Of a stretch of DNA of 5,560 nucleotides, positions 1-5,283 are shown piece by piece. A program made the position numbers and the translations under genes. Numbering within the stretch: the stretch's first letter is position 1; the number at the start of each line of letters is the position of its first letter. The DNA comes from Candidatus Methylomirabilota bacterium (GTDB taxonomy: Bacteria; Methylomirabilota; Methylomirabilia; Methylomirabilales; JACPAU01), in assembly GCA_023249205.1 (NCBI GenBank), contig JAHFDC010000076.1, forward strand, positions 1 to 5,560, given 5' to 3'. The notes under the pieces are model-generated. The model was given only the letters and a program-made list of their open reading frames with translations, was not told the origin of the DNA and searched no databases.

Positions 1-176
1 CGCCCCGGCCCCCGGCCCCCGTGGGGAACCCTCCCGTGGTTCCCCCCATCGGCCAAAGGCCGCTGGGACCCCCCTCCGCTACGGGGGCCATGGGGCGGCA
101 TCCGGCGCCACCCGGACCCTGTGTCACACAATGTATGTCGTTTGTATTAGTCAGGCCTGGCGGGCCTGGGAGCGGG
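1..176. other. GC-rich upstream region with three potential hairpins
   Basis: No gene can be assigned here. All three + frames are partly open, but the translations are proline- and arginine-rich and look like nothing recognisable, as expected from chance in GC-rich DNA. Three inverted repeats are visible. GGGGAACC (23-30) faces GGTTCCCC (38-45) across 7 bases. CGGCC (50-54) faces GGCCG (58-62) across AAA. A C-run (69-74) faces a G-run (83-87). None is followed by a T-run, so a standard intrinsic terminator is not shown. They may end or protect the transcript of a gene left of the window. A less GC-rich island at about 120-150 precedes yggS and is the likeliest place for its promoter, but I see no good -35/-10 pair. 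Confidence 0.4.
120..130. promoter_or_regulatory. Odd palindrome upstream of yggS, possible operator
   Basis: TGTGT-C-ACACA is a perfect 11-base inverted repeat with one central base. It lies 46 bases before the chosen yggS start, in the only AT-rich island of the upstream region. Symmetry and position fit a binding site for a dimeric regulator. At this length a chance palindrome is also possible, and no regulator gene is in view. Confidence 0.2.
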
Positions 177-869
177 ATGGAGGGAATCGCGAAGCGGATC
201 GAGGCGGTCCGGGGGCGAATCGTGGCCGCGGCGGCCCGGACCGGCCGGGACCCCGCCGGGGTAACGCTGGTTGCCGTCAGCAAGGCATTTCCCCCCGAGA
301 TGGTCCGAGCAGCGGCGGCCGCCGGGGTAACCGACGTCGGCGAGAACCGGGTCCAGGAGGCGCTCCCGAAGATTGCCGCCGTGGGGCGGGCGGTCCGCTG
401 GCACCTGGTGGGCCACCTCCAGACCAACAAGGCGAAGACAGCCGTCCGGCACTTCGATTGGATCCAGACCCTGGACTCTCTGCGACTCGCGGAGGCCCTG
501 CAAAAGGCGGCGGAGGGGGCGGGGCGGGAGACGGTCCCGGTCCTGGTGGAGGTGAACCTGGGCGGGGAGTCCGGCAAGGCGGGGGTCCGCGAGGCCGACC
601 TGCTCCCCTTGCTCCGAGGGCTCGCTGCCGTTCCCAGGATCCGGGTAGAGGGCCTGATGGCCCTCCCGCCGTTCCTGGAGGACCCCGAGGCGGTCCGGCC
701 GTACTTTGCCCGCCTCCGGGCCCTGGCGGAGAAGGCCCGGGGCGAGGACCTCCCTCACGTGCGGATGGCCCACCTCTCGATGGGGATGAGCCACGATTTC
801 GAGGTGGCTGTGGAGGAAGGAGCCACGATGATCCGGGTGGGCACGGCGATCTTCGGCCCCAGGTCCTGA
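177..869 (+). CDS. yggS: YggS/PROSC family PLP-binding homeostasis protein
   Basis: This 230-residue cytosolic protein belongs to the YggS/PROSC/YBL036C family. The family binds pyridoxal 5'-phosphate on an alanine-racemase-like TIM barrel and buffers the PLP pool and amino-acid balance; no catalysed reaction is firmly established. The PLP lysine is K36 in LVAVSKAF, the same number as in E. coli YggS. Other hallmarks are GENRVQE (55-61), WHLVGHLQTNK (75-85), EVNLGGESGKAG (125-136), the phosphate-binding SMGMS (201-205) and RVGTAIFG (220-227). The frame is open back to base 21, but the extra 52 residues are low-complexity and unlike the family. ATG 177 gives the usual length and puts K36 in register. 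A GGGAG lies only 4 bases upstream, closer than ideal. ATG 135 is an alternative start without a Shine-Dalgarno. The gene is followed after 7 bases by the S4-domain gene, so the two are probably co-transcribed and translationally coupled. Confidence 0.95.
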   Translation: MEGIAKRIEAVRGRIVAAAARTGRDPAGVTLVAVSKAFPPEMVRAAAAAGVTDVGENRVQEALPKIAAVGRAVRWHLVGHLQTNKAKTAVRHFDWIQTLDSLRLAEALQKAAEGAGRETVPVLVEVNLGGESGKAGVREADLLPLLRGLAAVPRIRVEGLMALPPFLEDPEAVRPYFARLRALAEKARGEDLPHVRMAHLSMGMSHDFEVAVEEGATMIRVGTAIFGPRS

Positions 870-876
870 GGGGAGC

Positions 877-1149
877 GTGCGGCTGGATCTGTACCTGAAG
901 GCGGCTTGCCTCGTGAAGAGGCGGGCCGTCGCCCGGGCGCTCTGCGACGCCGGGCAGGTCCTGGTCGGGGGTGCGCGGGCGCGGGCAAGCCGCACCGTTC
1001 GCGTGGGGGACCGCGTCGAGGTCCGCTTCCCCGGGCGGCGCGTCCTGGTAGAGGTGGTCGCCGTCGCGGAAACGGAGAGACTGCGGGCGGGAGGCCGCGG
1101 TTCCTATCGGCTGCTGCGGGAGGAGGTCGGGCTCACGGCGCTCGGGTAG
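877..1149 (+). CDS. rqcP: Small S4-domain RNA-binding protein, RqcP (YabO)-like
   Basis: This 90-residue protein is essentially one S4 RNA-binding domain. It starts MRLDLYLKAACLVKRR and continues through a DAGQVLVGG turn and a VRVGDRVEV strand to a short tail. Length and layout match B. subtilis RqcP/YabO (86 residues) better than the longer Hsp15 (about 133). RqcP binds the obstructed 50S subunit and P-site tRNA and helps RqcH add alanine tails to stalled chains. The basic residues important for RqcP, R2 and R16, are both present. The start is GTG at 877. It is preferred because family members begin MRLD and no other in-frame start gives that N-terminus. The AGGGGAG just upstream overlaps the yggS stop region and sits very close to the GTG, which suggests re-initiation after yggS. 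rqcH is not in the window, so the RQC role is inferred from similarity; a general S4 or heat-shock-type role remains possible. Confidence 0.8.
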   Translation: MRLDLYLKAACLVKRRAVARALCDAGQVLVGGARARASRTVRVGDRVEVRFPGRRVLVEVVAVAETERLRAGGRGSYRLLREEVGLTALG

Positions 1150-1187
1150 TCAGGTGTGGCCGGGGGAACCCGGCCTGAGGAGAGCCC

Positions 1188-1844
1188 ATGAAGTTGTTCC
1201 TGGACACGGCCAGCGTGAAGGAGATCCGGGAGGGGGTGGCATTAGGTGTCGTGGACGGCATCACAACCAACCCTTCCCTCATCGCCAAGGAGGGCCGCCC
1301 CTTCCGGGAGATCGTGGAGGAGATCTGCCGAATCGTGGATGGACCTGTCAACCTCGAGGTGGTGGGGACCGACGCGGACACCATGGTGGCCGAGGGGCGC
1401 GACCTGGCCAAGATCCACGCGAACGTGGTGGTGAAGATCCCGATGATCGTGGAGGGGCTCAAGGCCGTCCGGCGCCTCAGCCTGGAGGGGATCAAAATCA
1501 ACGTGACCCTCTGCTTCTCCCCGAGTCAGGCGCTGCTCGCCGCCAAGGCCGGGGCCACCTACATCAGTCCCTTCATCGGCCGCCTTGATGACATCAGCCA
1601 CGTGGGGATGGACCTGGTCCGGGATATCCTGGCCATCTACCGGAACTACGGCTACCCGACCCAGGTCCTGGCGGCGAGTCTCAGGCACCCCCTGCACGTG
1701 GTGGAGGCGGCCAAGGCCGGCGCCCACGTGGCCACCATGCCCTTCGCGGTCCTCCAGCAACTGGCGAAGCATCCCCTGACCGATCTCGGCCTGGAGCGGT
1801 TCCTGGCCGATTGGAAGAAGGTCCCCGGCAAACCTGCCGGTTGA
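1188..1844 (+). CDS. tal: Transaldolase, small TalC/fructose-6-phosphate aldolase type
   Basis: This 218-residue cytosolic enzyme belongs to the short transaldolase group (TalC/MipB/Fsa). It transfers a dihydroxyacetone unit between sugar phosphates in the non-oxidative pentose phosphate pathway, through a Schiff base on lysine. Visible motifs are MKLFLDTA with D6, GITTNPSL (24-31), NLEVVGTD (55-62), the Schiff-base lysine K83 in VVVKIPM, NVTLCFS (105-111), SPFIGRLDD (127-135), AASLRHP (162-168) and [11 protein letters not shown] (182-192), ending in a FLADW segment. The length is normal for the group (about 215-220), so the gene is complete. The ATG has a good GAGGAG (1177-1182) five bases upstream. 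It lies 38 bases after the S4 gene and is probably in the same transcript. Sequence alone does not separate true transaldolase from fructose-6-phosphate aldolase. The typical TalC motifs make transaldolase the safer call. Confidence 0.95.
   Translation: MKLFLDTASVKEIREGVALGVVDGITTNPSLIAKEGRPFREIVEEICRIVDGPVNLEVVGTDADTMVAEGRDLAKIHANVVVKIPMIVEGLKAVRRLSLEGIKINVTLCFSPSQALLAAKAGATYISPFIGRLDDISHVGMDLVRDILAIYRNYGYPTQVLAASLRHPLHVVEAAKAGAHVATMPFAVLQQLAKHPLTDLGLERFLADWKKVPGKPAG
1825..1840 (+). terminator. Short hairpin at the end of the transaldolase gene
   Basis: CCGGCA (1825-1830) and TGCCGG (1835-1840) form a perfect 6-bp stem with an AACC loop, over the last codons just before the TGA. Only two T residues follow, so it is at best a weak or Rho-assisted end. 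A second possible stem lies at 1900-1928 (CGAGA against TCTCG, extended by wobble pairs), also without a T-run. Confidence 0.25.
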
Positions 1845-2019
1845 CCAGACCGGGACCTGCAAGCCGGCGCCCTGAATCCTAGCCGACCGCTACGAATCCT
1901 CGAGAGATCCGACGGTTTCGTTTCTCGGCCCTGCCTGGTAAGCCCGGCGACCTCGCGCAACGCACCTGGGCCGCCACCGTTTGCGCGGGGTGCCGCGGGG
2001 ACTTGGGGGTGAATGGGCC
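1845..2019. other. Intergenic stretch without a recognisable gene
   Basis: No start with a ribosome-binding site and no family-like translation was found on either strand between the transaldolase stop and the promoter region. The only structure noted is the weak 1900-1928 inverted repeat. This is probably the end region of the upstream operon. Confidence 0.6.
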
Positions 2020-2035
2020 AAAGGAAAAAATTTGC

Positions 2036-2064
2036 TTGACAGCCTCCGAAGGAAATCTTAGACT
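2036..2064 (+). promoter_or_regulatory. Strong sigma-70-type promoter
   Basis: A perfect -35 TTGACA (2036-2041) is followed by an optimal 17-base spacer and TAGACT (2059-2064), which matches four of six -10 positions including the key first T, second A and last T. An A/T-rich tract at 2020-2033 directly upstream resembles an UP element and stands out in GC-rich DNA. Transcription should start at about 2070-2074, around 345 bases before the first CoA-transferase. It reads into the structured leader and then probably the operon. Confidence 0.8.
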
Positions 2065-2148
2065 GGCTCCTCTACAGGCAATAATCGGTTCGCTAGCTAT
2101 CCCGCATCACGGCCCGACCCTGACGACGGGTGCGTAGTGTCTCTAACC

Positions 2149-2177
2149 GGTGGGGCACGCCCCTCTAGTGCCCCGCT
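2149..2177 (+). other. Ten-bp hairpin inside the leader
   Basis: GGGGCAC (2152-2158) and GTGCCCC (2168-2174) form seven perfect pairs around a 9-base loop. The stem extends outward by T-G, G-C and G-T pairs to 2149 and 2177. It is the most stable local stem seen in the first half of the leader. No T-run follows, so it is unlikely to be a terminator. Confidence 0.5.
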
Positions 2178-2229
2178 CGTATCCTTGAAAGTGCCCGGAT
2201 TTTCTGTGGGCTCGATGCCTGCGGGATGG

Positions 2230-2280
2230 GTCCCCCTGGTGAAGAAGGCGGGAGCGAAAGGTTCTCGCCGCCCGGGGTAC
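2230..2280 (+). other. Bulged two-part hairpin inside the leader
   Basis: The outer stem pairs 2230-2235 (GTCCCC) with 2274-2280 (GGGGTAC, one bulged T). The inner stem pairs GGCGG (2247-2251) with CCGCC (2268-2272), then GAG (2252-2254) with CTC (2264-2266), leaving G2267 bulged. The apical loop contains C-GAAA-G, which could form a GNRA tetraloop. A purine-rich internal bulge (about 2238-2246) lies on one side only. Such an arrangement is typical of folded RNA domains, but this is manual pairing without an energy calculation. Confidence 0.4.
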
Positions 2281-2329
2281 GAACTGGGTCCCTTAACCGA
2301 GCGTGTAAGCTGAAGAAGAGAGGAGGTCA

Positions 2330-2440
2330 GTGAGGAGGGAGAGGAGAAGCCTGCACGAGACCAGCGGTGTTGATGGTATCAGAGGGCTGGAGCGGTTTCT
2401 AGCAGGAGGAGGAGAAGATGACAGAAATCAAGAGTTCTGA
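2330..2440 (+). CDS. Possible short upstream ORF or leader peptide (36 codons)
   Basis: GTG 2330 follows AGGAGG (2321-2326) after three bases and opens a 36-codon frame ending at TGA 2438-2440. It overlaps the first CoA-transferase start in another frame. The product begins MRRERRSLHE and has no recognisable domain. Its early codons include several AGG/AGA arginine codons, uncommon in the neighbouring genes, but these come from the purine-rich tract itself. It could couple translation to the downstream gene, or be chance. The short spacing argues against efficient initiation. Confidence 0.15.
   Translation: MRRERRSLHETSGVDGIRGLERFLAGGGEDDRNQEF
2404..2412 (+). promoter_or_regulatory. Repeated Shine-Dalgarno before the first CoA-transferase
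   Basis: AGGAGGAGG ends five bases before ATG 2418 and fixes that start. It is the last of several GAGG/GGAGG copies in a purine-rich tract at about 2311-2349 and here. The tract could act as ribosome standby or as the target of pairing with C/U-rich parts of the leader. Confidence 0.8.
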
Positions 2441-3833
2441 TATCCCCGTGCTACCCTGGCCCGCAGTCCCCATCCCGACGCCCGACGAGGTGTACAAGGG
2501 ATTGAGCGAGGCGGCACGGAACTACCCGAACTGGCTGGAAGAGAACGTCCACTTCAGGGATGTGGGGAAGAAGCCGGAGAAACTCAGCCGGCTCCGGGTC
2601 CTCGACGTGACCCAGAAGAGCATGAGCGGCCATTGGTGCACGTCGCTCTTCGGCGAGCACGGGGCCGAGGTCATCATGGTCGAGCCCCCCGGGGGGGATC
2701 CGACCCGGAAACTGACGCCCTTCAACCGCAAGCAGTTGATGTTCAAGGATAACGTCGTCGGCGAGGCGATCGGCTCCAAGTTCCTCCACGAGTGCCGGAA
2801 CAAGTCCTCCATCACGCTGAACCTGGAGACCGCCGAGGGCCGGGAGCTGCTCAAGAAGCTCGTGGTGGATTCGGATGTCCTGGTCGAGAACTACCCTCCC
2901 GGACAGTTCGACGCCTGGGGGATCGGCTACCGGCAACTGTCCCAGCTCAATCCCCGCCTGGTCTACTGCTGGGTCGGGCAGCGGGGGCAGTGGGGGCCTC
3001 TCAAGGACAGGCCCTGGATGTATGACCCGGTGGCGCAGAGCGCCTGCGGCTTCACTCACGGGACCGGGGCCCCGGCGGCCTTCGGTGGCCGGCCCACCCG
3101 CTCCGGGATGTGGGTCTGCGATTACGTGGGGGGAACCACGGCAGCCATGGGGATCATGGCGGCCCTCAACTACCGGGATCGGATCTCCGGCCGCGGCCAG
3201 TTCGTCGAGGCCACCGGCGCGGCCGGGATCATGCGGATCATTGACTATAACTGGGGCTGGCAGGGGATGGATGGAAGCATCCGGCCTCGGTTTGGAAACT
3301 GGGATCTGGCCATCAATATCTACGCCGTGAACCCCTGCAAGGATGGCCAGATCATGGTGGGTGGCGGGCATGACCGCCTCTGGTACCGGATCTGGAAGAC
3401 CGTGGGCAAGGACCGGCCGGAGCTGGAGCAGCACATCGTCGAAGACCCGGCCCTCAAGGTCGTGGTGGACCGGCTCCCCTTCTATGCCCAGGTCGAGACC
3501 TACACGACCTTCGCCGACTGGTTCAAGGATAACAGCCGCCTCGAGGCCGAGCTGAAGCTCCAGGCCGAAGAGGTGGCCTCCGGCGGGGTGACCTTCGCCG
3601 ATGAAGTGGCGGAGTTCCCCCACTTCAAGTACCGGGGTCATGTCAACGTGATTGACGATGTCCTCTACGGCAAGATCCTCCACAGCCCGCCGTCCCAGTT
3701 GGCCCAGAAGGCCCCGCCACGGCTGAAGTGGATCGGCCGTCCCACCGGCTACGACAACGAAGAGGTCTATCGGCGGATCTTCGGCTTCAAGAAGGACGAC
3801 ATTGACGGCCTGAAGAGGCGTGGGGTCATCTAG
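2418..3833 (+). CDS. CaiB/BaiF family III CoA-transferase, first subunit
   Basis: This 471-residue cytosolic protein belongs to the family III CoA-transferases, which move CoA between carboxylic acids through an enzyme-bound aspartyl-CoA thioester. The core starts near residue 58 with LRVLDVTQ, then HGAEVIMVEPPGGDPTR (81-97), SITLNLETAEGRELLKKLV (131-149), VLVENYPPGQFDAWGIGY (154-171) and NPRLVYCWVG (178-187). The likely catalytic aspartate is D235 in CDYVGG, the position of the conserved Asp in the DxxGG segment. FGNWD (292-296) is shared with the next gene. The protein is longer than the usual ~400 residues, with about 55 extra N-terminal residues and an insert around 100-130. The start has an excellent repeated AGGAGG. 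The 22-base gap to a paralogue points to a heteromeric enzyme such as BbsEF (succinyl-CoA:benzylsuccinate CoA-transferase). The real substrate is unknown. A racemase or epimerase of the same fold is less likely given the paired genes. Confidence 0.93.
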   Translation: MTEIKSSDIPVLPWPAVPIPTPDEVYKGLSEAARNYPNWLEENVHFRDVGKKPEKLSRLRVLDVTQKSMSGHWCTSLFGEHGAEVIMVEPPGGDPTRKLTPFNRKQLMFKDNVVGEAIGSKFLHECRNKSSITLNLETAEGRELLKKLVVDSDVLVENYPPGQFDAWGIGYRQLSQLNPRLVYCWVGQRGQWGPLKDRPWMYDPVAQSACGFTHGTGAPAAFGGRPTRSGMWVCDYVGGTTAAMGIMAALNYRDRISGRGQFVEATGAAGIMRIIDYNWGWQGMDGSIRPRFGNWDLAINIYAVNPCKDGQIMVGGGHDRLWYRIWKTVGKDRPELEQHIVEDPALKVVVDRLPFYAQVETYTTFADWFKDNSRLEAELKLQAEEVASGGVTFADEVAEFPHFKYRGHVNVIDDVLYGKILHSPPSQLAQKAPPRLKWIGRPTGYDNEEVYRRIFGFKKDDIDGLKRRGVI

Positions 3834-3842
3834 GTCCCGTTG

Positions 3843-3850
3843 AAAGGAGG
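3843..3850 (+). promoter_or_regulatory. Shine-Dalgarno of the second CoA-transferase
   Basis: AAAGGAGG lies in the 22-base gap after the first CoA-transferase and ends five bases before ATG 3856. This near-perfect site fixes the start and suggests similar expression of both subunits. Confidence 0.85.
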
Positions 3851-3855
3851 AATCA

Positions 3856-5223
3856 ATGGCTGAAGCGCACCAGAGCTTCGAGGAGTATTGTCGGACAGTC
3901 TTCGATGCCAAGAAGATCTTCGAGAAGCCCGAGGCATTCAAGGGGTACGTGGCCATCTCCACAACCCAGTACATCCTCGGCCCGTCCTGCGCGAACTACT
4001 TCGCCGAGCTGGGGGCGGAGACGATCAAGATCGAGCTGCCCCGCCGGGGCGAGCCGATGCGCCACACGACCCCGTACAACGAGCCGTTCCTCTATCCCCT
4101 CTCCAAGCAGATGCCGGACAAGGGGACGGGGCTCGGCTTCTTCGGCGCCAACCACAACGAGTACTTCCTCTCGGTGGACTTCCACAAGCCCGAAGGGGTG
4201 GAGATCGTCCACCGCATCCAGGCTAAGGCCGACATCCAGGCCGAGAACTACCGGCCCGGCACCTTCGACCGGTGGGGAATCGGCTACCGCCAGGCGTCCA
4301 AGATCAACCCCCGCCTGATCTACATCTGGATGGGGGGCTTCGGCGGCTGGGGCCCCGGGCGGGTCCGCGCCTCCTACGACATCCTGGGCCAGGCCCAGGG
4401 GGGCACCTTCTCCATCACCGGCTTCCCCGGGCCGGGTCAGGGCCACCCCGCCGTCGGCCTCCCCTCCAAGCACACCATCTGGCTCGCCGACTACTGGGGG
4501 GGCATGATGGGCTGCTTCGCCGGTCTCGCCGCCCTCTGGTGGCGGGATAACGTCTCGGGGACCGGGGAGTTCATCGAGTACAGCCAGGTTCACGGGGCGA
4601 CCCGGATCATCGAGGGGACGCTGCCGCTCTACGGCCGCTACGGGGTCATCCGGCAGCGTTGGGGGAACTGGGACACCGAGCTCTGCGTCCACGGGATCGT
4701 TCAGGCCGGGAAGTCCTCCTATCCGGGGTCCAATATCCCTCTGGAGATGGAGCCGGGGCAGATCCTGATCTCCGCCCCGGAGGACAGCGACTACGCCAAG
4801 CTGTGCAAGTTGGTGCCGAACCTGGCGCCACTGGCGGGCAAGTACGCCAGGTACGAGGACCGGATCCAGCCCGCGGCCCAGACCGAGATCTATACTGCCC
4901 TGGAGGCGTGGGCCAAGGACAAGACCAAGGAAGAAGTCTGGAAGCTCATGGAAGACAACAACATCAATAGCCAGCCGGTCTGGAGCAACAAGGAGGCCTC
5001 GAAGCAGGAGCACTTCCACCTGCGGGACGAGCTGCACTGGCTGGATGACCCGACCTTCGGCGACGTGCTGAGCCAGGGGCTGCCGTACCATCTCTCCGAG
5101 ACCCCTGCCCGGCACCGCTGGGTCTTCAAGCCGGTGGGGGCCGATAACGAGTACATCCTCCAGAAGTACTGCGGCTACGGCCTCGACCAGATCAGGGAGC
5201 TGGAGAAGAACGATATCATCTAG
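3856..5223 (+). CDS. CaiB/BaiF family III CoA-transferase, second subunit
   Basis: This 455-residue protein is a paralogue of the preceding CoA-transferase. Shared blocks include NYFAELGAETIKIELP (47-62), AENYRPGTFDRWGIGYRQ (129-146), NPRLIYIWMGGFGGWGP (151-167), YDILGQAQGG (174-183) and WGNWD (269-273), followed by a C-terminal region ending in NDII as the first gene ends in GVI. The probable catalytic aspartate is D212 in ADYWGG, so neither subunit has obviously lost it. The usual N-terminal strand RVLDLT is replaced by YVAISTTQ, preceded by about 28 extra residues. The close spacing, strong ribosome-binding site and paralogy support a heteromeric CoA-transferase made from both genes, with CoA supplied by a donor such as succinyl-CoA. 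Which subunit is catalytic, and the acid substrate, cannot be read from the sequence. The reverse-strand open frames over this gene are shadows of its codon bias. Confidence 0.93.
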   Translation: MAEAHQSFEEYCRTVFDAKKIFEKPEAFKGYVAISTTQYILGPSCANYFAELGAETIKIELPRRGEPMRHTTPYNEPFLYPLSKQMPDKGTGLGFFGANHNEYFLSVDFHKPEGVEIVHRIQAKADIQAENYRPGTFDRWGIGYRQASKINPRLIYIWMGGFGGWGPGRVRASYDILGQAQGGTFSITGFPGPGQGHPAVGLPSKHTIWLADYWGGMMGCFAGLAALWWRDNVSGTGEFIEYSQVHGATRIIEGTLPLYGRYGVIRQRWGNWDTELCVHGIVQAGKSSYPGSNIPLEMEPGQILISAPEDSDYAKLCKLVPNLAPLAGKYARYEDRIQPAAQTEIYTALEAWAKDKTKEEVWKLMEDNNINSQPVWSNKEASKQEHFHLRDELHWLDDPTFGDVLSQGLPYHLSETPARHRWVFKPVGADNEYILQKYCGYGLDQIRELEKNDII

Positions 5224-5233
5224 GACACCGCGT

Positions 5234-5262
5234 CCGCGGGGCCGCCTCCGGCGGCCCCGCGG
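5234..5262 (+). terminator. Perfect 13-bp GC hairpin between CoA-transferase and next gene
   Basis: Bases 5234-5246 are exactly complementary to 5250-5262, leaving a TCC loop. The stem is all G/C apart from nothing else, so it should be very stable. It starts 10 bases after the CoA-transferase stop and ends 7 bases before the next gene's Shine-Dalgarno. There is no T-run, so complete intrinsic termination is doubtful. It may protect the 3' end of the upstream message or give partial termination and a lower level of the downstream gene. Confidence 0.6.
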
Positions 5263-5269
5263 CCCGACG

Positions 5270-5277
5270 AAGGAGGT
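5270..5277 (+). promoter_or_regulatory. Consensus Shine-Dalgarno of the CXXC protein gene
   Basis: AAGGAGGT, a full match to the anti-Shine-Dalgarno core, ends six bases before ATG 5284. It shows that the partial gene below is genuinely translated and fixes its start. Confidence 0.85.
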
Positions 5278-5283
5278 GGCTGC

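Larger units (their letters stand above)
2071..2300 (+). ncRNA. Putative structured RNA leader or small RNA
   Basis: The ~230 bases after the promoter have no plausible protein but many complementary segments. TCGGTT (2085-2090) pairs with AACCGA (2295-2300) and would close the whole element. Inside it, ATCCCGCA (2099-2106) pairs perfectly with TGCGGGAT (2220-2227), GGGGCAC (2152-2158) with GTGCCCC (2168-2174), GCCC (2193-2196) with GGGC (2208-2211), and a bulged hairpin spans 2230-2280. This nested layout suggests a folded RNA, either a cis-regulatory leader or an independent transcript. I checked by eye for hallmark sequences of TPP, FMN, cobalamin, SAM and glycine riboswitches, RNase P and SRP RNA and saw none. 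The long closed shape is loosely like 6S RNA, but that is not an identification. GC-rich DNA forms stems by chance, so confidence is limited. Ends are approximate. Confidence 0.4.

Noticed and set aside
21..176. N-terminal extension of YggS from a GTG at base 21
   Set aside because: The 52 extra residues are low-complexity and unlike the family; ATG 177 gives normal length and puts the PLP lysine at 36.
147..995. 282-codon - strand frame opposite yggS
   Set aside because: Arginine- and proline-rich translation without motifs, directly opposite a well-supported gene.
1900..1928. Inverted repeat as a transaldolase terminator
   Set aside because: Only five strong pairs plus wobble extensions, a long loop and no following T-run; not convincing as an intrinsic terminator.
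2081..2110. GGTTCG sequence as part of a tRNA T-arm
   Set aside because: No acceptor, D or anticodon stems of the right spacing could be found around it.
2451..3974. 507-codon open frame on the - strand over the first CoA-transferase
   Set aside because: It is the mirror of GC-rich codon bias: the + strand protein has clear family motifs while the reverse translation has none and begins inside the next gene.
3853..5115. 420-codon open frame on the - strand over the second CoA-transferase
   Set aside because: Same reason; the translation is rich in G, L, P and V with no recognisable domain, and no ribosome-binding site supports it.
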